Assembly (NCBI RefSeq): GCF_000374025.1
Contig: NZ_KB893176.1
Span: forward strand, 1 to 64,000
DNA from: Spirosoma panaciterrae DSM 21099
GTDB lineage: Bacteria > Bacteroidota > Bacteroidia > Cytophagales > Spirosomataceae
DNA length: 64,000 nucleotides
Reading direction: 5' to 3'
Both the position numbers and the translations under genes were made by a program. The stretch's first letter is position 1. Every line of letters starts with the position of its first letter. The notes beneath the pieces were generated by a model, which saw only the letters and a list, made by a program, of their open reading frames with translations, ran no database searches and had not been told where the DNA came from. Below, in pieces: positions 43,119-51,371 of this stretch.

Positions 43119-44081
43119 ATGGATAAGCGTCTTTTTCTCTCGTTAGCTGTTTTGGCTGGTTTACAAATGGGCTGTCAGTCTCGGGGCGATGAGCCCGTTC
43201 AGCCCGACCAGCAACTGGCCCTGGCAGCCACCCGGCAGTCGTCGGACCCACTCTTACCCGATTCAATCGCTACCTATCGACCCACCTTTGGTGCTGTCAA
43301 TACGGTGCATCAGTTTCCATACAGCGTCACTAACCAACCCAATACGTCGCTCCGGTTAACCCGGGTACTTTACAACGGTCGACCCATTCGCAACTATGTG
43401 TACAATGATCAGGGGCGTTTGGCCGAACGAACCGATTATTATACCGATGGAACGCATATTTATAAAAAATTCACTTATAGCTATGAGACCGGAAAGCCCG
43501 CCAGGATTGTTGCGGAGATCAATAAGGAAGTCAATTCCTTGACGAGCTATCCACGTAACAACGATCTGCGGCCCAGCACCGTAACTACACTGGCGGATAG
43601 TGCTGGCTGGATTCAAAAAACGACCGCTATTGAGTTTCTCGACGGGTATCAGAAACCCGGCACAATCGTATCCCGGTTAGGATTCGACCCGGACGGTTTG
43701 CTAATCTGGGATGAGAAAACGGATCAGAAAGGCACTCTGAGTCAGTACACGCTGTACCGTCGCGACGACTCAGATCATGTGACCCTCCGCCGAACAGGGC
43801 TGCTCAACAACCGATGGGAAGCGGTTCGCTACAGCTATGACCAGAACCCGAACCCGTTCCGTACTACCGGCGATGTTCAACCGCTCGACTTTGGCGATTT
43901 GAATGGCCTTGATTTGTCCACAGCTAACAACACCGCTACGGCTTATTCAACTAATTCGGAAGGGGGGCGCATCCGTTGGCAGTACGATTACACCTATCGT
44001 TCAGACGGGTATCCGTCCCGCGTTGCTATCTATCGAGCTGAACGTCAGGTCAGTACAGTGGAATTTGTGTACAATCAGTAA
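43119..44081 (+). CDS. Hypothetical lipoprotein with YD-repeat-like strands
   Basis: A 320-residue lipoprotein (LAGLQMGC, acyl Cys19). The mature part is made of short strand pairs such as RNYVYNDQGRLAERTDYYTDG, YSYETGKPARIVAEI, LGFDPDGLLIWDEKTDQKG and YTYRSDGYPSRVAIYR, the Y-x-x-x-G-R/K-pattern of RHS/YD-like or DUF4595-type beta sheets in Bacteroidota surface lipoproteins. No enzyme motif is seen. It precedes a TonB-C-like gene by 51 bp on the same strand and may be co-transcribed with it. The function is unknown. Confidence 0.65.
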   Translation: MDKRLFLSLAVLAGLQMGCQSRGDEPVQPDQQLALAATRQSSDPLLPDSIATYRPTFGAVNTVHQFPYSVTNQPNTSLRLTRVLYNGRPIRNYVYNDQGRLAERTDYYTDGTHIYKKFTYSYETGKPARIVAEINKEVNSLTSYPRNNDLRPSTVTTLADSAGWIQKTTAIEFLDGYQKPGTIVSRLGFDPDGLLIWDEKTDQKGTLSQYTLYRRDDSDHVTLRRTGLLNNRWEAVRYSYDQNPNPFRTTGDVQPLDFGDLNGLDLSTANNTATAYSTNSEGGRIRWQYDYTYRSDGYPSRVAIYRAERQVSTVEFVYNQ

Positions 44082-44132
44082 TTTGTCTATACTTCGTAAA
44101 AAAAGGTCGATTCGTTACAAACTCCACATTCA

Positions 44133-44642
44133 ATGAGATTGCTTTTTGGCTGGCTGCTGCTTGTATCAGCTATACCTTCTGCCGCCCAGTTGGATACGGC
44201 TTTGCTCACTAAAAATCCGTCTTTTGAAAAAGCACTTCTTAAACAGATACGGTTGCCTGCCCAAGTTATTCGGCAGCGAAAGTCCGTCCGTATATACGTG
44301 GGGTTTACAGTAACTAAACAAGGGGATTGTCAACAGGCTTCTATCCTGAATAGCAAGCCTGTTGATCAATCATTGCATGAAGCAATCAATGGTGTATGGG
44401 CTCATCTACCCAATGTGAGCCCTCACTTTCAGGGGCGCTATGTGTTACCCATCGCTTTTGTGTATGGACGAGCAGGCACAGATGAAGAACAGCCCATCTC
44501 AAATCCAGATGACACAATACAGAGGCAAGACTCCTTTACACTATTACGGGAAATAAGGATGAATAGCTGGATTGTGTGTGAACTTAGGCATGATACTGAA
44601 TTAAAACCTCTATTACCCAAAAGTCCCTTTGTCCGTAATTAA
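44133..44642 (+). CDS. Small secreted protein with TonB C-terminal-like domain
   Basis: A 169-residue protein with signal peptide MRLLFGWLLLVSAIPSAAQ. Residues about 40-110 (LLKQIRLPAQVIRQRKSVRIYVGFTV, CQQASILNSKPVDQSLHEAING, YVLPIAFVYG) follow the TonB_C pattern of one helix and three strands, with P-x-x-R-xx-G-x-V-type spacing. It lacks the inner-membrane anchor and Pro-rich spacer of a true TonB, so it is not an energy transducer. Many Bacteroidota encode such stand-alone domains. The tail after residue 115 is not recognised. Confidence 0.6.
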   Translation: MRLLFGWLLLVSAIPSAAQLDTALLTKNPSFEKALLKQIRLPAQVIRQRKSVRIYVGFTVTKQGDCQQASILNSKPVDQSLHEAINGVWAHLPNVSPHFQGRYVLPIAFVYGRAGTDEEQPISNPDDTIQRQDSFTLLREIRMNSWIVCELRHDTELKPLLPKSPFVRN

Positions 44643-44681
44643 ACGGTTCGATAAAGTGAACGGATCAATTACGGACAAAGG
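44626..44681. terminator. 15-bp inverted repeat between convergent genes
   Basis: CCTTTGTCCGTAATT (44626-44640) is exactly complementary to 44667-44681. The left arm contains the stop of the 44133 gene. It probably separates this gene from the convergent PQQ dehydrogenase. Confidence 0.6.
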
Positions 44682-44722
44682 CCACTAGGCGAGCCCGACT
44701 AACTACTCGGCCAAGGCGTTGT

Positions 44723-46828
44723 TTACGGCAAGGCAAACGCTACATACCGATCCCCCGATTTCGTTTTGAGTTTGCCGCCCCCACAGGCAATAACCACATA
44801 TTGCTTGCCATTAACCGCATAGGTACTCGGTGACGCATACCCGGCTGCGGGCAGTTTGGCCCGCCAGAGTTCACGACCCGTTTTGCGGTCGAAAGCCCGA
44901 ATTAACTCATCGCGCGAAGAAGCAATAAAGAGCAACCCGCCCGCCGTGACGGCTGGGGCACCATAGTTGTCAGTGCCTGTCGGGGGTATTCCCTTCGCCA
45001 CCAGTTCAGGATACTCGCCCAGCGGGACTTGCCAACGGTGCTCACCCGTATTCATATCAATCGCTGTCAGCGTGCCCCAGGGCGGGCGGCTCACAGGGTA
45101 CCCGGCCCGGTCGTACCAGCGGGTAAATCCGGTGTGGTGGTAGGGTGATGTATTCAGGTCTTCCTTGCTGGCCACAGACGTTGTTTTACCGAACAGAAAA
45201 TCCACAATAGCCTTGCGCTCAGCTTCCTTCAGATGCGTAAAGGCCGGCATCATGCCCTGCCCTTTTGCCAGGACCTGAGCCACCGACGTCTCGTTGCGTT
45301 TCTGGGAAATGCGGATCAGGGCCGGATAGCTGCCGTCGTGACTCCCTTCGCGGTCCTGTCCGTGGCAGGAGGCACAATGCCTTTGGTAAAGTTGGCTACC
45401 CGTGCGGTCAACGGCAGGGGCTGATACCGAACTGGCAGGGGTCGGAACGAGTCCCATAGTGACCGGAATTTGCTTCGACGGAACGTACATAATACCTGCT
45501 TCGTCCACGGCAGCCCCGCCCCATTGCGCCCCCCCGTCGGTACCGGGGAAAAACACGGTTCGGTTGGGGCTCAGGGGAAGCGGAATAAACTCTTTCCCCG
45601 ATTGCCAGCGCCGGAGTTGGGCCACCACCGTGTCGCGGTCGGTAACGAAGTCGTTAATATCACTTTCTGAAAACGATTGTCGGGTAAACGGTGCAGGTTT
45701 CAGGGGAATCGGTTGGGTAGGCCAGGCTTTTTCTCCGGGAACGGTAGACGCAGGCATGGGCCTTTCTTCGATCGGAAACAGCGGTTTACCCGTGACCCGG
45801 TCGAAGACAAACAGGAAGCCCTGTTTGGATAATACCGAAACAGCATCCACCTTTTTCCCATCATGAACAACGGTGAATAGATTGGGCGGAGCCGGAATAT
45901 CACGATCCCAGATATCGTGGTGGATCGTCTGAAAATGCCAGAGTCGCTTGCCCGTGGCCGCGTCGAGGGCAATCAGGCTATTGCCAAACAGATTCTGGCC
46001 CGGCCGGGTGCTGCCGTACAAATCGAAGGCGGCCGTTCCCGTGGGCACGTAGACGATGCCGCGCTGCCGATCAATAGCCATGCCCATCCAGTTGTTAGCG
46101 CCACCGAAGTTGCGATAACCATCTTTCGGCCAGGTGTCGGCCCCATACTCGCCGGTATGGGGAATGGTATGGAACGTCCAGACGATCCGCCCTGTATGAA
46201 GGTCGTAGGCACGAACATCGCCGGGCAAGGCCGGGGCAATCTCCGACACCCGGTGACCCATGATAAGCAGATTTTTATAGACTACCCCCGGTGTGTTGCT
46301 GACCACATACTCGTCGGCTCCGGGGCGGGCAAGCCCTTCTTTCAGGTTGATTTTTCCACCTTTGCCAAAACTGGTCACTGGTTTTCCGGTTCGGGCATCA
46401 AGGGCGTAGAGCAGCGAGCCATAGGCGAAGTAAATCCGGGCCTGCTTTCCATCGGTCCAGTACGTAACACCCCGACTATTCATAGCGAAGGTATCGTCGG
46501 TAAAATTCGTTTTCCAAAGCTGTTTGCCCGTGGCCGCGTCGACGGCAAAGGCCTGTGAGCCTGCCGAAACCCCGTACAGTACACCGTCGATGATGAGCGG
46601 ATTGCACTGAATCTGGGTATTGTTTTTGAGCGTATCGACCCCACCCGATGCATATTCCCAGGCAACCGTCAAGCGGCCCACGTTACCGGGATTTAACTGG
46701 GTGAGCGGTGAGAAATGGTTTCGATCGGGTCCGCCATTGTATTCGGGCCAGTCAGTGGTAGGGGGTTTTTCGGTCAGGCTGAGCAGACCAACCGATAGCA
46801 GCAAGGTTAGGGAGGAGAAGCGTTTCAT
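44723..46828 (-). CDS. PQQ-dependent dehydrogenase with inserted cytochrome c domain
   Basis: 701 residues from the Met at 46828, which starts a signal peptide (MKRFSSLTLLLSVGLLSL); the frame is open to 46870. Quinoprotein propeller motifs include WPEYNGGPDRNHFSPLTQL, GKQLWKTNF, ALDAATGKRLWHFQTIHHDIWDRD, PPWGTLTAIDMNTGEHRWQ and FDRKTGRELWRAKLP. A haem c site CASCHGQD (about residue 490) with GMMPAF as likely axial Met lies between propeller blades rather than at the C-terminus. Relatives oxidise sugars or alcohols in the periplasm and pass electrons to the respiratory chain. It is last in the 63-45 kb minus-strand run, so it may oxidise a sugar released by that PUL. The substrate is unknown. 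Confidence 0.88.
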   Translation of the reverse strand: MKRFSSLTLLLSVGLLSLTEKPPTTDWPEYNGGPDRNHFSPLTQLNPGNVGRLTVAWEYASGGVDTLKNNTQIQCNPLIIDGVLYGVSAGSQAFAVDAATGKQLWKTNFTDDTFAMNSRGVTYWTDGKQARIYFAYGSLLYALDARTGKPVTSFGKGGKINLKEGLARPGADEYVVSNTPGVVYKNLLIMGHRVSEIAPALPGDVRAYDLHTGRIVWTFHTIPHTGEYGADTWPKDGYRNFGGANNWMGMAIDRQRGIVYVPTGTAAFDLYGSTRPGQNLFGNSLIALDAATGKRLWHFQTIHHDIWDRDIPAPPNLFTVVHDGKKVDAVSVLSKQGFLFVFDRVTGKPLFPIEERPMPASTVPGEKAWPTQPIPLKPAPFTRQSFSESDINDFVTDRDTVVAQLRRWQSGKEFIPLPLSPNRTVFFPGTDGGAQWGGAAVDEAGIMYVPSKQIPVTMGLVPTPASSVSAPAVDRTGSQLYQRHCASCHGQDREGSHDGSYPALIRISQKRNETSVAQVLAKGQGMMPAFTHLKEAERKAIVDFLFGKTTSVASKEDLNTSPYHHTGFTRWYDRAGYPVSRPPWGTLTAIDMNTGEHRWQVPLGEYPELVAKGIPPTGTDNYGAPAVTAGGLLFIASSRDELIRAFDRKTGRELWRAKLPAAGYASPSTYAVNGKQYVVIACGGGKLKTKSGDRYVAFALP

Positions 46829-46986
46829 GAGTCGGTTTAGCGGAACATATCCATGAGCCACATAGGCCAAAAGTTGCCATAAACTCTCGACCTGTGTGGC
46901 TCACTAACAGCAAAACCCAGTCGGCACCACTTTTTACTGACCTCACACCCTGCCGTTTCTTAGTTTTTATTGCACAACGTTACGGC

Positions 46987-47334
46987 CTAATCGTATCCCG
47001 GCTTTACACTTCGATCGGGTAATCGGTTTTGGACTTCCATAAACAGACAGGTCCGAAACGATGTGGTCATGGTTAAAAACCGACGCTGACGGTGAAACTC
47101 GTAAAACACATCGGACACAATACGTTCGGCCCTTTCTTCGGAACGAACCGTCCGGAACGCATAACTACACAGCAGGCCGTAATACCGTTGAAACAAAAGT
47201 GTAATGCCCAGGTCTGGATCTGCGTCAAACGCCGTTCGAATACCCGATTCTGTTTCCAGGTTCAGACCACTACTCAAACAATCGGTGATACAATTTTCCG
47301 GCTCTTCAGTCGGTTTTTCCCCGGTGCGAGGCAT
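46987..47334 (-). pseudogene. Truncated ECF sigma factor-like protein (region 2 only)
   Basis: 115 residues. AFDADPDLGITLLFQRYYGL, LCSYAFRTVRSEERAERIVS and DVFYEFHRQRRFLTMTTSFR align with region 2 of the intact ECF sigma factor at 62419 (compare AFATDPHKGCELLFRAYYRD and DIVGEVFLTFWTNRTYEKITTSYR). The frame stops soon after VQNRLPDRSVKPGYD, where region 4 (promoter -35 binding) should follow. The 116 bp before the next gene do not encode it in any frame. It starts 12 bp past the TolB-like gene. It is either a decayed copy or a small region-2-only protein that could titrate the anti-sigma factor or core polymerase. Confidence 0.6.
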
Positions 47335-47345
47335 CAGTGGTCTGC

Positions 47346-48443
47346 TTATTTCCCGAACGAATACAAGAGTAACCCATACCCAACCCCGGCCGGATCAGCA
47401 GTATTGGCCAGTTGAAAGGCCATGTATTTGCCATCTGAGGAGACAACCGGATTCGATGCCTTGCCGCCTTCATAATCATTAAAATTGGTGAGCCGGACAA
47501 AATCTTTGCCGGTGCCGTCGAGTTTCAGTTTCCAGATGTCGATGTTCGAAGGCCCCCGCTTTCCACCCAGCCAATCACACTGACGGTCGGCTTCGACCAG
47601 TGTGTGCTTTCCATCGGGGAAGATGCCTTCGCACTCGTTGTAGGTTTGGGGTTTCTGCGAATGGTTGACCACTTCGTTGGTTTTCAGATCGAGCGTCATG
47701 ACCGATGCGTTGATATTGATCTGTTTCCCGGCCTCATCCCGTACCGGCTCATACCGCACGAAGGTCATTTTGGTGTCATTATCGAAAAAGTCCTGAGCCT
47801 CATACGGGTAGCCATCTCCTTCATAAACGACCTTTTTGTTGACTAGTTTGGGGGTTCCACCCGACAGATCGACCTCGCAGACTACCAGCCGGGAAGCTTT
47901 TTCGGGTAACTCCGGTGCCTGATCGTGTACCTGCGAATACGCGATTTTCATACTCTTCTTCGAAATCGCCATGCCTTCGCTCATGTGTACGCCCAGCTTT
48001 ACGGGTTTGGAACCGGGCTCCTTGCTCAGAAACCAGAGTTCGTTATCGCGGGATCGGCTAATGCGGATGTCTTCGAATTTCTCAGGTCCAATCAGAATAT
48101 AATCGCCCGACGCCAGGTGCATCACCCGTAAGAAAACCGCTGCGGGCACGTTGCAGGTCAGGCATTTCACCTGCCGGGTTGCCAGATCGAGCACCATCGC
48201 ATCGCCAAAGCTTTTCGCCATAAACGCAATCCGCTTGTTGTCAGGCGAAAAATCTGCCCGTTCCCCAAACCGGGTCAGCACCTGGATGTTTTTCGGCAAC
48301 TGATCGAGCGGGCTACCGGCTTTCCGCTTTTTCAGGGGTTCATCTGCCGGGGTTTGTTTTGCTGGATGACTGGGTAAACCGGGGTTCTCGCTGGGCAAAG
48401 CCGCAAAGAAATAACTGGCCAGAAGGATAAGGGATACGTTCAT
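47346..48443 (-). CDS. Secreted TolB-like beta-propeller protein
   Basis: 365 residues with a signal-like N-terminus (MNVSLILLASYFFAALPSE). PD40/TolB-type blades are visible: RADFSPDNKRIAFMAKSFGD, AISKKSMKIAYSQVHD, KMTFVRYEPVRDEAGK, CEGIFPDGKHTLVEAD, and NPVVSSDGKYMAFQLAN at the end. A Cys pair (VKCLTCNVP) lies in blade 2. No peptidase domain follows, so it is a stand-alone propeller, likely a binding or scaffold protein of the PUL. It follows the 877-residue putative glycosidase by 32 bp. Confidence 0.7.
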   Translation of the reverse strand: MNVSLILLASYFFAALPSENPGLPSHPAKQTPADEPLKKRKAGSPLDQLPKNIQVLTRFGERADFSPDNKRIAFMAKSFGDAMVLDLATRQVKCLTCNVPAAVFLRVMHLASGDYILIGPEKFEDIRISRSRDNELWFLSKEPGSKPVKLGVHMSEGMAISKKSMKIAYSQVHDQAPELPEKASRLVVCEVDLSGGTPKLVNKKVVYEGDGYPYEAQDFFDNDTKMTFVRYEPVRDEAGKQININASVMTLDLKTNEVVNHSQKPQTYNECEGIFPDGKHTLVEADRQCDWLGGKRGPSNIDIWKLKLDGTGKDFVRLTNFNDYEGGKASNPVVSSDGKYMAFQLANTADPAGVGYGLLLYSFGK

Positions 48444-48475
48444 CTACCTGAAGGGTTAAAGGGTGAGGGCGCGGT

Positions 48476-51109
48476 TTAGCGAATCAATGACACAATGCGA
48501 TAAGGCGTTTCTTTGTTAAAATCAGGATAGATTTTACCTCTCCCCTGTTTATCCATGATCTCGATGTAGTACATAAAATCCCACTTGGGGTTGATCTGAT
48601 CTGCCGGTACGCTTACTGTGTAGGTATTTTTGCCACCCGAAGAGGGTTGCATTGCCAGCGTTTGGTAAGGCAGTTCCTGGTTCACATTCCGATACCGCAG
48701 CTTTACCCATTTGATACCCGCCGGAGCACTGACGGTTATACTAACGGGAATGGGTTTACCCACGGAAACGGGAGCTACAGGCTTGTGAACGATCTGGAAG
48801 CCATCGGGCAGAACGGCATCGGTAGGCGGTTTGTACGGCAATGGTTTGCCGGCAACGGTTGTCCGGGCGGTGCTGGCTTCGGCCTGTAAGGTATTTCGTT
48901 TCTGTTCCAGACTCGCCAGTCCTTTTTCCAGAGCCGCCAGCTCATCCCGCCAATGTCCGCACAGGTCAGCCACACAGACGCCCATGGCCAGGTTATCGGT
49001 ATACACATCCCCGGCAGATGCCACCAACTGCTGCCAAGCTTTGACAGCCTCGCGCTCTTTTGCAATCGACTCGTCCAGAGCCGCTTTGTTCTGCGTCCGC
49101 TCAAAAATCCGGTAGTTGACCGCAGCCAGAATCCGCTTCGAATGGTAGAGCGACAGATTCGACAGAATTTTCAGATCCGTCAGGGTTGATACCAGTTCCT
49201 TGCTTTTCGTGGAACCTGCCGCTTTTTCAGCCTGAGCAATCAACTGATTTAACGTTTCGGACGTTTGCCGGAACCAGTGGCTATTGGCTGATGGCAAGAC
49301 ACGTGCGGTTTCGCCCCCTTCGGTTCGGAATTTGGCTTCCTCATCAAAACTGGCAAACTGGGCCATATCGCTCAGTTCGGCTTTGGCAAACGAGGGCAGA
49401 TCGCCCAGCCGTTGTTTTTCAGCCCAGCCACGGGTGGTCGGGAAACTGCTATAGGGGTAGCTCGATGTAATGATGCGGGGCAGAATCCAGCTTGCCTGAT
49501 GCAGGGCTTTGGCCAGTACGGGCCCGGCTTTCTCGCCAAATCGACGGTTGAATTCGTTATTCCAGACGGCTGGATCGGTAGCCGGATTGTAGCCAATCCG
49601 ACCAAACGTCTGAAAGAAATGCCAGTACCGCTCAAACTCCCAATCATAATAGCGATACGGAGCCGACAGCAGATCGAACGGCTGGGCATCGTGCGGCTGA
49701 GCCTCCATTTTGGTGGCCAGTGGTTCGTTTACTTCAAACCCATCGCCATCATAGAGGTGGGTCGTTTCGGCAAACCGCCGTACATAATCCGGATCGCCCC
49801 AGAGCAGGATACGGCTGGTGCCCCCGTTCCAGAGCCGCCAGTGCATCCGGTAGGTTTTTGGGTAGCGAAGCAACTGCGCGTAGCTGTGCCGAATGGGGCT
49901 TTTATCAGGATTTACGAGCGTCGGGTGGTACGGCATCCCCATCTGTTCCATCCAGAACTTGGTCGTGATGCGGAAATTCACCCCAATATCCTGTGCACTC
50001 TGAATCACCGATTCGGGTAGCTCCTTTGCCCTCAGGTCCAGCCGCAGGTTCGGAGCCGTCGTTTTCATCATGCGGAACACATCGGCCCAGAAACTATCCT
50101 GCTCGCCTTCTTTTAGCCCCGATTCGTTATGCATCCGAAACTGAATGGCATCCAGATTAGGCACCTGTTTAAGAAACTTGGCCAGAGCCGCTTTGGTGTA
50201 AGCGGTCAGGTTATCGGCCGTAACACCCCATACCAGCCCCGGAACGGGCTTATCGGGGGCATCTTTCGTACCGGGAATACCGCCCCCCTGCACACCACCC
50301 CGGTAAATATGGTCCCAGATGCCGACCGTAAACCGAATACCCCGGTCGTGGGCCATTTGAATCAGCCGATTGAAAGCCGCCAGATTTTTCTGTTGTTGCT
50401 GGGGTTGCAGGCCAACCATCTTCACCTCAGGATAGCCCTCCACATCGAAAAAGTAGGGATAACAGGGAGCCAGAAAACCGCCATTCTCGTAACCAAAAAT
50501 CACGACCAGCGTATTGAAACGGTTTTGCGCCAGTCCGTCCAGGTAGTGGGCCCAATGCGCTTCATCGTACAGGCGACTTTCCCAGTAGGCCCGGTTCATG
50601 GTGTAGATCGAAACGGCCCGCTCACTAGCCGCTGGTTTCTCGGTGATATCTTTCAGTTCACTCAACGGGTTCTGGGCGCTTTTAGTCCATTGAATGCGGT
50701 CGGCCACATCCAGCAGAGCATACATAAGCCCCCGTTCATCTGCGCCACTCACCACCCAAACGGGCTTAGCGGCCTGGGTAGTTTTCCAAACGGTCAGGGC
50801 TTCGGCACTATTGGGAACCGGGCGATTTCCGGCTTTCAACAACCGGGCAGCCGGTCCCTGACCCATTGCCAACCCGGTGACTAGTACCATTTTGCCGCGA
50901 GCCTGCTCCACGGAACCTACTTTTTCGACCGAAATATGTTTGGCCTGAAGCGCATCCATCACCTTGGTCAACGCATGGCTAACGGGCGCTCCCATCGTTG
51001 GGTCGGTCACGACGGATACGGTCTGGGCATTGACTCCCATTGGGAATAGTAGCAGCAGCGCCACCCCAAAACGAACAAGCGATTGGCTTACGAGAAGAAT
51101 GTTTTTCAT
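48476..51109 (-). CDS. Putative glycoside hydrolase, alpha-glucuronidase-like (paralogue C)
   Basis: An 877-residue secreted protein (signal about 1-28, ending VNAQ). The N-domain at about 30-150 resembles that of GH67-type enzymes (VWVVSGADERGLMYALLDVADR). The barrel-like part has LAQNRFNTLVVIFGYENGG, MAHDRGIRFTVGIWDHIY, VWGVTADNLTAYTKAAL, AIQFRMHNESGLKEGEQDSF with the conserved Glu, LRAKELPES, FWMEQMGMPYHPT and RLWNGGTSRILLWGDPDYVR. A long helical domain follows, then a C-terminal beta-sandwich (about 780-877: KWVKLRYRNVNQELPY). It is most like the Tat-exported paralogue at 53540. It is too distant for a named family. The conserved GH67-like order suggests alpha-linked uronic acid as substrate, unproven. 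Confidence 0.65.
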   Translation of the reverse strand: MKNILLVSQSLVRFGVALLLLFPMGVNAQTVSVVTDPTMGAPVSHALTKVMDALQAKHISVEKVGSVEQARGKMVLVTGLAMGQGPAARLLKAGNRPVPNSAEALTVWKTTQAAKPVWVVSGADERGLMYALLDVADRIQWTKSAQNPLSELKDITEKPAASERAVSIYTMNRAYWESRLYDEAHWAHYLDGLAQNRFNTLVVIFGYENGGFLAPCYPYFFDVEGYPEVKMVGLQPQQQQKNLAAFNRLIQMAHDRGIRFTVGIWDHIYRGGVQGGGIPGTKDAPDKPVPGLVWGVTADNLTAYTKAALAKFLKQVPNLDAIQFRMHNESGLKEGEQDSFWADVFRMMKTTAPNLRLDLRAKELPESVIQSAQDIGVNFRITTKFWMEQMGMPYHPTLVNPDKSPIRHSYAQLLRYPKTYRMHWRLWNGGTSRILLWGDPDYVRRFAETTHLYDGDGFEVNEPLATKMEAQPHDAQPFDLLSAPYRYYDWEFERYWHFFQTFGRIGYNPATDPAVWNNEFNRRFGEKAGPVLAKALHQASWILPRIITSSYPYSSFPTTRGWAEKQRLGDLPSFAKAELSDMAQFASFDEEAKFRTEGGETARVLPSANSHWFRQTSETLNQLIAQAEKAAGSTKSKELVSTLTDLKILSNLSLYHSKRILAAVNYRIFERTQNKAALDESIAKEREAVKAWQQLVASAGDVYTDNLAMGVCVADLCGHWRDELAALEKGLASLEQKRNTLQAEASTARTTVAGKPLPYKPPTDAVLPDGFQIVHKPVAPVSVGKPIPVSITVSAPAGIKWVKLRYRNVNQELPYQTLAMQPSSGGKNTYTVSVPADQINPKWDFMYYIEIMDKQGRGKIYPDFNKETPYRIVSLIR

Positions 51110-51202
51110 GAGTACTCCAGCATAAATAGTTTAGCGTATGCGACAAGGGCGTTTTTGTCCTGCTGACGAAGGAGTCGAACAGAATTAGATTGGACAAGAG
51201 CA

Positions 51203-51289
51203 TTTTTGTCATCCCGAGGAACGAGGGATCTTCGGAAATCACCTTTCATCTATTCTCCGAAGATCCCTCGTTCCTCGGGATGACAAAAA
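51203..51289. repeat. 34-bp perfect inverted repeat, GTCATCCCGA type
   Basis: 51203-51236 (TTTTTGTCATCCCGAGGAAC...) is exactly complementary to 51256-51289. It lies between two putative glycosidase genes of the operon. Just before it, 51153-51180 (TTTTTGTCCTGCTGACGAAG) looks like a decayed single arm of the same family. Confidence 0.85.
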
Positions 51290-51371
51290 ACAATACAACG
51301 TGTTAACAATGAATCACTTAATAGCTAAAAAAATTCATTATTAAGCCTTATTGGCTTCTAATTCCGACACA

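Noticed and set aside
50129..50884. 251-codon plus-strand frame opposite paralogue C
   Set aside because: It is a shadow of the hydrolase frame, a common effect of codon bias in this genome.
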